Shown here: positions 18,905 to 24,511 of the stretch, in pieces
Position numbering within the stretch: the stretch's first letter is position 1
Layout: every line of letters begins with the position of its first letter
NCBI GenBank assembly: GCA_009995705.1
Contig: JAADBR010000050.1
Coordinates: 1 to 24,511 of the forward strand
DNA: 24,511 nucleotides
From: Microcystis aeruginosa W13-11
GTDB taxonomy: Bacteria; Cyanobacteriota; Cyanobacteriia; Cyanobacteriales; Microcystaceae
Direction: 5' to 3'
Position numbers and translations under genes: made by a program
The notes under the pieces: model-generated
Told to the model about the DNA's origin: nothing
The model's database searches: none
The model's input: only the letters and a program-made list of their open reading frames with translations

Positions 18905-20116
18905 ATGAAAATATTAGCTCCAATAAGCTCACTTATGGTTGGATTAATAGCGGTTTCATTAACTCAGCAAAGTTTATTAGCTCTCTCCCAAAACGAAGTT
19001 GAAGAAATCGCCAAACAAACTACAGTCAAAATAATTAGAATAGACGGTAATAATCCAGGTACTGGAGCAATTGTTCAGAAACAAAAATATATATTTAAAG
19101 GACAGGAAGGATACTTATATACTGTCCTGACCAACTGCCATGTGTTTCTCAATTCAAAATTCTGCGATCAAGAAAATAAGCTAACTCCCGAACCGATGCC
19201 CAACTCTACTGGATATCGCGTTGAAACTTCTGACAGACAACAGTATATAAGTGAAATTTCCTCGGTAAAAATTCATCCGAATGCTGATTTAGCAATTTTC
19301 AAGTTTTTTAGTACAATAGAATACGAAACTGTTAGAATAGGTAATGCAGAACAGCTATCTGCCTCCAGTAAAGTTTATGTATTTGGCTGGGCAGTCCCCA
19401 GCCAAACTAGCCGAGATCGACGTGCGCGATTTTTCGGTCCTGGGAATGTACTTGGTACTGACAGAAAAGCCGCAGGGGGATATCAAATTGCCCATAAACT
19501 CGAACTTTTACCCGGAATGAGTGGCGGTCCACTATTACACGAAAACGGCTGTTTAGTAGGAATCAATGGGGGAGGTGGCAAAAGAGATCCTAACATACAA
19601 GTTATAGAATTTTTATCCGTTCCTATTAATCTTTATGCAAGCTGGCAAAATATCCCAGTAGTGACCGACTGTCGAGCTACTCCGCTGCCCGATAATCTTC
19701 TCTTTCAGACACTTCACAGTCTTCTCGAACAAGAAAATTGGCAGCAGGCCGAAGCCGAAACGAAAAAACTAATGCTTCGAGGTACAGATCAAACCTACTT
19801 TAACGGAAACATCATCAACAATCTGTCCTGTTCTGACCTGAAGATTATTAATCGACTTTGGGTGCAATATTCCAATGGACGTTTTGGCTTTAGTGTTCAG
19901 GGGGAAATCTGGAGAGGCGTAAAGAATGACCATCAGCAATTTGAAGAGAGGGTAGGGTGGCGGCGTGGCTATGAAGGACCCTTGGCCGATCCCCCCAACT
20001 ACAGTCTTGAAGCTAAAAGAGGTCACTTGCCATCCTATAAACTTCTTGCCGCTTCCGACTTCGGAACATTTCTTAACCGATTGGAAAAATGCGATGCTCT
20101 AAGTCTTATAGACTAA
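18905..20116 (+). CDS. Exported trypsin-like protease fused to a GUN4 domain
   Basis: A 403-aa protein. Residues 1-27 form a signal peptide (MKILAPISSLMVGLIAVSLT). A trypsin-like domain (about 30-250) has His79 in LTNCHVF, Asp128 in NADLAIFKF, and Ser206 in GMSGGPLL. Residues ~265-385 match GUN4: LHSLLEQENWQQAEAET, DLKIINRLWVQYSNGRFGFS, VQGEIW, VGWRR and KRGHLP. Classical GUN4 binds Mg-protoporphyrin IX and activates Mg-chelatase in the cytoplasm or chloroplast. Here the fused, probably exported form suggests a different role, such as tetrapyrrole- or ligand-controlled proteolysis. The ATG follows the upstream stop directly. The residue pattern is strong, but the ligand and the export are inferred. 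Confidence 0.88.
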   Translation: MKILAPISSLMVGLIAVSLTQQSLLALSQNEVEEIAKQTTVKIIRIDGNNPGTGAIVQKQKYIFKGQEGYLYTVLTNCHVFLNSKFCDQENKLTPEPMPNSTGYRVETSDRQQYISEISSVKIHPNADLAIFKFFSTIEYETVRIGNAEQLSASSKVYVFGWAVPSQTSRDRRARFFGPGNVLGTDRKAAGGYQIAHKLELLPGMSGGPLLHENGCLVGINGGGGKRDPNIQVIEFLSVPINLYASWQNIPVVTDCRATPLPDNLLFQTLHSLLEQENWQQAEAETKKLMLRGTDQTYFNGNIINNLSCSDLKIINRLWVQYSNGRFGFSVQGEIWRGVKNDHQQFEERVGWRRGYEGPLADPPNYSLEAKRGHLPSYKLLAASDFGTFLNRLEKCDALSLID

Positions 20117-20163
20117 GGTATTATAGAGAATATAATCTCAAGCGAATCTGAACCCCACTTATT

Positions 20164-20823
20164 ATGAATAACGGTTTCATTTCACCTCTGAAATTTCTCA
20201 GCCTCAGTTTCTGCCTAGCTTGTCTGCCGTCAAATACCCAAGCCGTTAATATTTACCCGCCAATTATCACCAGCAACCAACAACAACAAAATAAGCAAAC
20301 GGAATCCCCGGAAGTTGGTTTGGAAATAATAGGAAGTCCCTCTCTCAACAGATTGGTGATTCCCATGTACCGATACACCGGTGAATGCCCGGGGTCTTCC
20401 AAAGGTATAGTAAAAGCAAGCTTTACCTCCACCGCCTTCCCTCCGAGTCGGGACAGAAGGGTTATGGTTAGAAATGTTAGCCGGGGAGTGGCGAGCGATC
20501 CTTTTCCCTTCACCGATCGAGATTATAGCCGGGGCAGAGGCTCCGAAATTACCGAGATAACCATCGGCCCTGGACACGATAGACTATATCTAATCGTCAG
20601 ACAGGGAGAAAACGATTTCGATTATACGATTAAGGAAAAAAACACAATAGTTGACCAGGGAACCTTCACGGCATATGTCGACACAACAACCATTGTTGAA
20701 GAAAGGAATAAAGAACCAACAACCAAGTATGTTTGCCCCGATAATCGTGTCAGCTGTGATTGGAAGGATAAGTATGAAGTAACAGTATATAAATGTCCAT
20801 CTTATCCCAATGTTAGAAGATAG
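20164..20823 (+). CDS. Exported protein of unknown function
   Basis: A 219-aa protein with a clear signal peptide (MNNGFISPLKFLSLSFCLAC, likely cleavage after NTQA). The mature part is beta-rich and charged, with ECPGSSKGIVKASF, a region of RDRRV/RGRGSEITEIT, and a late pair of cysteines (YVCPDNRVSCDW, VYKCPS). I do not recognise a family. It starts 47 bp after the protease-GUN4 gene on the same strand and is probably the last gene of the exported-protein cluster. It might be a substrate or inhibitor of the proteases; this is a guess from context. Confidence 0.6.
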   Translation: MNNGFISPLKFLSLSFCLACLPSNTQAVNIYPPIITSNQQQQNKQTESPEVGLEIIGSPSLNRLVIPMYRYTGECPGSSKGIVKASFTSTAFPPSRDRRVMVRNVSRGVASDPFPFTDRDYSRGRGSEITEITIGPGHDRLYLIVRQGENDFDYTIKEKNTIVDQGTFTAYVDTTTIVEERNKEPTTKYVCPDNRVSCDWKDKYEVTVYKCPSYPNVRR

Positions 20824-20915
20824 GGTTCGCTCAATATAGGTAAAAGTCCTACTAGAAAAGGCTTTTATTTGATATGGCTCAAAACCTTTGCGATTTCCCT
20901 AGGGATGAAAATCGC

Positions 20916-20938
20916 GGCTCTTCGGTTTGTGTTATGCA
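20916..20938 (+). mobile_element. Solitary ISL3-like terminal sequence
   Basis: GGCTCTTCGGT followed by TGTTATGCA matches 20 of 23 positions of the ISL3-like left end at 24295-24317. No transposase follows, so this is a relic of an element. Confidence 0.5.
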
Positions 20939-20942
20939 ATGA

Positions 20943-21119
20943 CCGGGGGTTATAAGGAATGAAACTCTTATAGAGAAAGACATTTGGCGATTTTTGTCAA
21001 TTGTTTTCGATCTAGAGCGAACTAATCAATTAAGTCTTTTGCCAGATAAGGATTTAGTCGATTTATGCCACCCTATCGAACTATACCAAGTAACGAAGAA
21101 CCGTCTGTTTTTACTCTAG
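20943..21119 (+). pseudogene. Possible coding remnant, unassigned
   Basis: A frame open from the TGA at 20940-20942 to a TAG at 21117-21119 reads in part DIWRFLSIVFDLERTNQLSL and LPDKDLVDLCHPIEL. The composition is protein-like, but no start codon or family can be given. It may be a fragment left by the neighbouring mobile-element relic. Confidence 0.25.
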
Positions 21120-21218
21120 AAAAATGATAGATCAAATTAACCTACGGGCGAAAATCTGTTGTAAAATGTTAGTATCTGGCAGCTAAAAGAGCCAAAAACT
21201 TCTGCATAATCCCAACGT

Positions 21219-21494
21219 ATGACCATAACAATACGATTTGATTGGCCTATTAATATCTCGGAATCTCTCCATTCACAAGCAGAAGAACAGGCTAAGATAG
21301 CATATATCATGACTTTGTTAAAACATGGAGAAATTAGTAGTGGGATAGCTGGCAGGCTATTGGGAATCTCTCGTTTAGAAGTTCTCGAACTTATGGGTCA
21401 ATATGGGGTTGCCATCTTCCCCGACCAAAATCGAGAAGAGTTAGAACAAGAAATTACAGAAACCCTGCAATTATTAGAAGATTCTCCCCCGTGA
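21219..21494 (+). CDS. UPF0175 family antitoxin
   Basis: A 91-aa protein whose centre (YIMTLLKHGEISSGIAGRLL, GISRLEVLELMGQYGVAIF) fits the UPF0175 helix-turn-helix pattern: a small-residue 'reG.is.gkAA.lLGisr..fl.ll' motif. Proteins of this family act as DNA-binding antitoxins beside DUF3368 PIN-domain toxins. Its stop overlaps the toxin start by 4 bp (GTGA), so the two are translationally coupled. The acidic C-terminus (EELEQEITETLQLLEDSPP) probably wraps the toxin. Confidence 0.85.
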   Translation: MTITIRFDWPINISESLHSQAEEQAKIAYIMTLLKHGEISSGIAGRLLGISRLEVLELMGQYGVAIFPDQNREELEQEITETLQLLEDSPP

Positions 21495-21976
21495 TTATTG
21501 TCTCTAATACCACTCCTTTAAGTGAGTTAGCTAAAGTTGGTCAACTTAACTTACTTCAAAAACTCTTTGGTGAAATTATCATTCCCCAAGAAGTTTATAA
21601 TGAAGTCACTACGGGAGATCATCGGGCTGCTTCGGTTGTTCCTGCTGCTCAGTGGATTGAGGTATTTACCATTCAATCTCCCGCTCAATTATCACAATTG
21701 CAAATTCAGTTTAAACTAGATTTGGGTGAAGCGGCTACAATTATCTTGGCAGAAGAATTAAAAGCGAATCGAGTCTTAATAGACGAAAAATTAGGAAGAA
21801 AAGTCGCCCAGTCTAGAAATTTGCCTGTAACTGGAACAATTGGACTTTTATTAATCGCTAAAAAGAAAGGAATTATTATTGAAGTTAAACCCATTTTAGA
21901 GCAGTTTTTGAGTCAAGGTAAAAGAATTAGCCCAATTCTTTATCAAGAAATATTAGGAATGGCTGAAGAAAGCTAG
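21491..21976 (+). CDS. DUF3368 PIN-domain toxin
   Basis: A 161-aa protein of the DUF3368 branch of PIN-domain ribonucleases. Motifs are MIIVSNTTPLSELAKVG at the N-terminus, VYNEVTTGDH, LDLGEAATIILAEE, and VLIDEKLGRKVA, followed by GTIGLLLIAKKKG. The first metal-binding position has Asn (SNTTPL) where most PIN domains have Asp; this is common in DUF3368 as I recall it. The toxin would cleave RNA when not held by the UPF0175 partner. It starts with GTG at 21491. A hairpin follows 17 bp after the stop. Confidence 0.88.
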   Translation: MIIVSNTTPLSELAKVGQLNLLQKLFGEIIIPQEVYNEVTTGDHRAASVVPAAQWIEVFTIQSPAQLSQLQIQFKLDLGEAATIILAEELKANRVLIDEKLGRKVAQSRNLPVTGTIGLLLIAKKKGIIIEVKPILEQFLSQGKRISPILYQEILGMAEES

Positions 21977-21993
21977 AAATTAATTCCAGACAG

Positions 21994-22026
21994 AAACCAG
22001 AAGAACTACTCAGGCTCTTCTGGTTT
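21994..22026 (+). terminator. Hairpin after the DUF3368 toxin gene
   Basis: AAACCAGAAGA (21994-22004) and TCTTCTGGTTT (22016-22026) form a perfect 11-bp stem with an 11-nt loop. It is followed by GTGTGTGAGG rather than a T-run, though the stem itself ends in TTT. Confidence 0.65.
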
Positions 22027-22040
22027 GTGTGTGAGGATTG

Positions 22041-22081
22041 TATAACTGGAATTCCTCCTATAAATATACTAGCTATGGCTA
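22041..22081 (+). repeat. TA-flanking repeat, copy A
   Basis: TATAACTG..AATTCCTCC.. and TAAATATACTAGCTAT..GGCTA recur with small changes at 23232-23281. Each copy lies shortly after a toxin gene. It contains a possible -10 (TATACT) and could be a remnant promoter or duplication scar. Confidence 0.45.
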
Positions 22082-22207
22082 AAAGTCTTACAGAGCCTGA
22101 GTTAAATCAATACAATTGATGTATCGATTTCAGGGTTCTTGTCCCCTGTCAGATTGGTATGTTAAAATGAGGTGAAATAATATAAATGCGTGGAGTCATT
22201 CTTTGAT

Positions 22208-22687
22208 ATGAGTAAATATTCTAATTTTGACCCAACTCATTTTGTTGTCGAACCCGAAGAAACTGAACAAATAACCCAATTAAATCAGCTGCTTAATAGA
22301 GAAATGCCGACGAGACTCGTCACTGAACAGGGAGAAAATGTCTATATTCCCGAATCGGTTTTAATGGTACTTCGTTACAGTGTAGCTGCCTTAGTATCGG
22401 GACAGGTAATTCAGTTAAATGTTACCCCTCAAGATTTAACTATAGAAGAAGCGGCTAATTTGTTAAATATTTCTAACTCTTATCTAATAAAATTACTAGA
22501 ACAGGGGCAAATTTTATCGACTAATGTAGGCAGTGATCTACGAATAAAACGAGAAGATTTGCTAATATATAAAGAGAAAAAATATCGAGAAAGAGAACAA
22601 ATTTTAAATAACCTTGTAGCCATGACTGAAGCAGAAGGACTATACAGAAAAGATGAGGAATTAAACCTAGATGACAGCAGAGACTAG
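22208..22687 (+). CDS. Helix-turn-helix (excisionase-like) antitoxin of a PIN toxin pair
   Basis: A 159-aa protein. Residues ~86-135 contain an excisionase/MerR-type HTH: LTIEEAANLLNISNSYLIKL followed by LLEQGQI and DLRIKREDLLIYKEKK. The N-terminal part (about 1-80) has acidic and beta-rich segments (VVEPEETEQ, RLVTEQGENVYIPESVL). This architecture is common for antitoxins preceding PIN-domain toxins in cyanobacteria. A GTG at 22190 is an alternative start six codons upstream; the ATG at 22208 has GGAG 12 nt before it. The 3' end overlaps the toxin gene by 17 bp, supporting a coupled pair. Confidence 0.75.
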   Translation: MSKYSNFDPTHFVVEPEETEQITQLNQLLNREMPTRLVTEQGENVYIPESVLMVLRYSVAALVSGQVIQLNVTPQDLTIEEAANLLNISNSYLIKLLEQGQILSTNVGSDLRIKREDLLIYKEKKYREREQILNNLVAMTEAEGLYRKDEELNLDDSRD

Positions 22688-23231
22688 GTTTTTTTTAGAT
22701 GCTTGTGTTCTTATTCCTCAGTATTTACGCGATACTTTATTATCAATTGCTTGGCGAGGTTTATACTCCCCCTACTGGTCGAAATTAATTTTAGAAGAAA
22801 CAACCCGCAATCTGATTAATCGATATAATATAACTTCAATAAAAGCCCTTAATTTAGTGGAGACAATGAAAGCAGCTTTTCCTGAAGCCATGATTGAAGT
22901 GCCATCTGGTTTAATTGAGTTAATGACAAATGACTTAAAAGATCGTCACGTTCTAGCAACTGCTGTTATGGCTAAAGCTAATCTAATTTTAACTAATAAT
23001 CTTCCCGACTTTTCACTGTCAGCTTTAGAAACTTGGGGTATAAAGGCTCAATCTCCTGATACTTTTTTAAGTCATTTGTTCGATGAATATCCCGAAGAAA
23101 TTAAATTCAGTCTAAATCGGCAGGTCGAGAAATATAAAAATCCTCAAAAATCTCTAGCTGAATTACTAGAGTTTTTAGATAAAAAAGCCAACTTATCTAA
23201 TTTTTGTCAAAAGATAACTAAAATTCTTTGA
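22671..23231 (+). CDS. PIN-domain toxin
   Basis: A 186-aa PIN-domain protein. Visible motifs are RFFLDACVLIPQYLRD at the N-terminus (first acidic residue Asp9), ILEETTRNLI (Glu cluster), NDLKDRHVLATAVMAKANLI (acidic pair and DRHVLA motif), and LTNNLPDFS. The DxxVLxAA and TNNxxDF motifs are those of PIN domains resembling VapC-type nucleases. It likely cleaves RNA. It overlaps the HTH partner gene by 17 bp, and the last ~45 residues are a charged helical tail. Confidence in the toxin role is from context and family. Confidence 0.8.
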   Translation: MTAETRFFLDACVLIPQYLRDTLLSIAWRGLYSPYWSKLILEETTRNLINRYNITSIKALNLVETMKAAFPEAMIEVPSGLIELMTNDLKDRHVLATAVMAKANLILTNNLPDFSLSALETWGIKAQSPDTFLSHLFDEYPEEIKFSLNRQVEKYKNPQKSLAELLEFLDKKANLSNFCQKITKIL

Positions 23232-23281
23232 TATAACTGAACTTCTCCAGTGTAAATGTACTAGCTATCTAAACATGGCTA
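23232..23281 (+). repeat. TA-flanking repeat, copy B
   Basis: TATAACTGAACTTCTCC, then TAAATGTACTAGCTAT and, after a 9-bp insertion, ATGGCTA. It corresponds to 22041-22081. It follows the second toxin gene directly. Confidence 0.45.
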
Positions 23282-23480
23282 CAGAAGGAATCGCTGACTC
23301 TGGAGATTGATGACACAATCTGTTACAAGAAGGTTAGCGATCGCTATACAGCCAACTCTAGGTCATCGCTCCACTCCAGATACAGTCAACGGTACAGACA
23401 TTTTCAAGTGAAAAATGTACCCAGTAGCCTCTTTTCAATTTTTTCTGAGAAGCTCCATAAGGGTTTTGTTAATTTTTTAG

Positions 23481-23509
23481 TATGTCTGTATGGGGGAAGT
23501 CCAGACATA
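23481..23509. terminator. Stem-loop downstream of yhaV
   Basis: TATGTCTG (23481-23488) and CAGACATA (23502-23509) form an 8-bp stem with a 13-nt loop, 8 bp past the yhaV stop on the minus strand. It has no T-tract in that direction. Confidence 0.4.
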
Positions 23510-23516
23510 TCTATCA

Positions 23517-24014
23517 TTAAATTTCGGTTTCAGGAGCTTCTCGTAAACGGCTAATTGTACTTTTCGCCTCTTTGAATAGGTCATTCCAATCATCTGGAGG
23601 ATGACCAGTCTCCAGCATTTTTTTAAAGACTCTATAAGCGTCTGTATTACTCTCATAAGCTCGCTTAGAGTTTTCATCATTGACCCAAGCCAGGAGAATT
23701 ATTTTACTCTCTTGATGATATCGAAAAAACAGTCGATACTGCTGAAAAAACTTGGCTCTAAACCAGTGCTTGTAATCGTCTCCAAGCGTAGTTCCCAGTC
23801 GATACTCACTGCGAGTTGGGTCTTGAGGAATAGTATCAAAGGCTAACTTTGCTATGGCAGCTAGACGCTTTGTAGCATTTTTCCTTTTATAATCTTGAGG
23901 AAACTTGTGACGCAGGTTGAAGAGCTGCGTCACAAGTTCTTCAAACTGTTCGAGGAACAGAGGATGAGCAAATATGCTCCATCCATTAATTACTAGGGGC
24001 TGATCTATAGACAA
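23517..24014 (-). CDS. yhaV: YhaV family toxin (RelE superfamily ribonuclease)
   Basis: A 165-aa protein with the features of YhaV: INGWSIFAHPLFLEQFEEL at the N-terminus, DTIPQDPTRSEYRLGTTLGD, KHWFRAKFFQQYRLFFRY (82-99), AWVNDENSKRAYESNTDAY (109-127) and GHPPDDW. YhaV is a RelE-superfamily endoribonuclease that slows growth unless bound by the PrlF antitoxin. The start is a TTG (24012-24014) 2 bp after the antitoxin remnant's stop. The reading frame is complete. The upstream antitoxin gene, however, is cut to its last 32 codons, so neutralisation in cis is doubtful. It converges with the PIN toxin gene, 285 bp away. Confidence 0.92.
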   Translation of the reverse strand: MSIDQPLVINGWSIFAHPLFLEQFEELVTQLFNLRHKFPQDYKRKNATKRLAAIAKLAFDTIPQDPTRSEYRLGTTLGDDYKHWFRAKFFQQYRLFFRYHQESKIILLAWVNDENSKRAYESNTDAYRVFKKMLETGHPPDDWNDLFKEAKSTISRLREAPETEI

Positions 24015-24016
24015 CC

Positions 24017-24115
24017 TTATTCGTCCTCATCCAGAAGTGGTGCATCAAGATCCAGATCAACGCCAGAGACCAAGGATTGAACATGATTGACTAGGTTAAA
24101 ACTAATTGCCTGTAT
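24017..24115 (-). pseudogene. prlF: PrlF-like antitoxin remnant (C-terminal 32 codons)
   Basis: The minus strand just upstream of yhaV reads ...NLVNHVQSLVSGVDLDLDA, then PLLDEDE and a TAA. This matches the end of PrlF/SohA antitoxins ('L..r...LV..VevDLDa.L..eDE'). The N-terminal AbrB-type DNA-binding part is missing. The break coincides with the right end of an IS200/IS605 element (GTGTCAA), which explains the truncation. Confidence 0.72.
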
Positions 24116-24145
24116 TTGACACTCTGCGCGCTAAAGCGACGCAGA
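24116..24145 (-). mobile_element. IS200/IS605-type right end with hairpin
   Basis: On the minus strand, CTGCG-tcgctttagcg-CGCAG followed by AGTGTCAA has the hairpin and tail typical of the right ends of cyanobacterial IS605-family elements (as recalled). In intact TnpB systems this region encodes the 3' end of the omega/reRNA, so a relic of that RNA may be here. Confidence 0.6.
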
Positions 24146-24294
24146 TTCTAGCACAGAATTAGACCAAAATCTAATTCTGACGGGCATTGTCAAGATGCCT
24201 CTAGTAACTCTGCTCAAATCTAATTTAAGCATTGTCTTTACTTTTCTTAGAATATTGGCGCCGCCGTTACAATCGGCATTGACTAACCAATTAT
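24131..24294 (-). pseudogene. tnpB: tnpB C-terminal remnant (IS200/IS605 family)
   Basis: The minus strand reads NWLVNADCNGGANILRKV followed by LDLSRVTRG, ILTMPVRIRFW and a TAG at 24131-24133. This is the end of TnpB, including the third RuvC Asp in the NADxNGxxNI motif. Everything upstream, including the zinc finger and first RuvC motifs, is absent. The fragment stops where an ISL3-like end begins (24295). Confidence 0.82.
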
Positions 24295-24421
24295 GGCTCT
24301 TCGGTAATTGTTATGCACATAATTAACTTAAAATAAAATTAGATGAGAGTGAGTACGCCTAAAAGTAGCTGAAATCTATACAGGGATACACTTACGACAC
24401 AAATAGGTTAATACCAAAAGA

Positions 24422-24450
24422 TAGACAATTGAGTTAAGATTTGATATAAT
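24422..24450 (+). promoter_or_regulatory. Promoter of the ISL3-like transposase
   Basis: TAGACA (24422-24427), a 17-bp spacer and a perfect TATAAT (24445-24450) lie 26 bp before the first ATG. Confidence 0.6.
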
Positions 24451-24475
24451 GGCCAAAAACCCGAGTATTTTACTT

Positions 24476-24511
24476 ATGATGCTTGACAAATTTTTGAACC
24501 TAAAAGGAACC
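24476..24511 (+). CDS. ISL3-like transposase, N-terminal fragment at window edge
   Basis: Only 12 codons are in view: MMLDKFLNLKGT. The 'LD.(L/F)LNL.G' start resembles ISL3-family transposases. Two adjacent ATGs (24476 and 24479) are possible starts, and no clear ribosome binding site is seen. Family assignment rests mainly on the terminal sequence at 24295. Confidence 0.5.
   Translation, partial: MMLDKFLNLKGT

Larger units (their letters stand above)
20824..21218. other. 395-bp intergenic region with an ISL3-like end
   Basis: It contains an ISL3-like terminus (20916-20938), a short protein-like open stretch (20943-21119), and a possible -10 (TAAAAT, about 21163-21168) upstream of the UPF0175 gene. 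A GCGATTT...AAATCGC inverted repeat lies just before the ISL3-like end. Otherwise nothing is recognised. Confidence 0.5.
24295..24511 (+). mobile_element. ISL3-like insertion sequence, left end, partial
   Basis: The element begins with GGCTCTTCGGTAATTGTTAT (ISL3-type termini start GGCTCTT...), carries a promoter and the beginning of a transposase reading frame, and runs past the window end. Its left end interrupts the tnpB remnant. A related end occurs at 20916. Confidence 0.62.

Noticed and set aside
20230..20577. Minus-strand open frame opposite the exported protein gene
   Set aside because: The plus strand has a signal peptide and operon context; the minus frame has neither.

Overview
The window looks like a freshwater cyanobacterium, most likely Microcystis or a close relative. 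This is inferred from several signs: repeated HIP1 octamers (GCGATCGC), cyanobacterial-style Ser/Thr kinases (one with WD40 repeats, one with a cysteine-rich N-terminus), a COP23-like protein, a GUN4 domain, many toxin-antitoxin modules, and a dense mix of degraded insertion sequences and small palindromic repeats. No rRNA, tRNA or CRISPR array was seen.

Region 1 (about 98-6118) is a same-strand cluster. It encodes a C39-like cysteine peptidase with DxDxDG calcium-binding repeats, an unrecognised 191-aa protein, two different dynamin-like GTPases (the first with a glycine-rich membrane segment, the second without), and a protein whose C-terminus resembles GrpE. Spacing is tight (20 and 32 bp, an 8-bp overlap, then 34 bp), so it reads as one operon. 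The tail of an IS30-type transposase starts right after the last gene. Region 2 (6230-11889) holds conserved genes: a [2Fe-2S] ferredoxin, CTP synthase (pyrG), a small membrane protein, a membrane-anchored Ser/Thr kinase, and a PLP-dependent Orn/Lys/Arg decarboxylase.

Region 3 (11890-17483) alternates conserved genes with repeats. pyrH and frr overlap and share a clear terminator. Around them lie three copies of one MITE-like element (178, 105 and 153 bp) with TA-bounded ends and a variable number of internal C/G-rich palindromic units. A kinase-WD40 protein sits between copies 2 and 3. Region 4 (17484-20823) is a same-strand cluster of four predicted exported proteins: a COP23-like protein, a trypsin-like protease, a second trypsin-like protease fused to a C-terminal GUN4 domain, and an unknown protein. 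The exported protease-GUN4 fusion is the most unusual single gene here.

Region 5 (20824-24511) is accessory DNA. Two type II toxin-antitoxin pairs (UPF0175/DUF3368-PIN, HTH/PIN) are followed by a YhaV toxin on the opposite strand whose PrlF antitoxin has been cut to its last 32 codons. The cut is made by the right end of an IS200/IS605 element carrying a tnpB C-terminus, which is in turn interrupted by the left end of an ISL3-like element whose transposase runs off the window. This records at least two nested insertions and leaves a toxin without a visible intact antitoxin.
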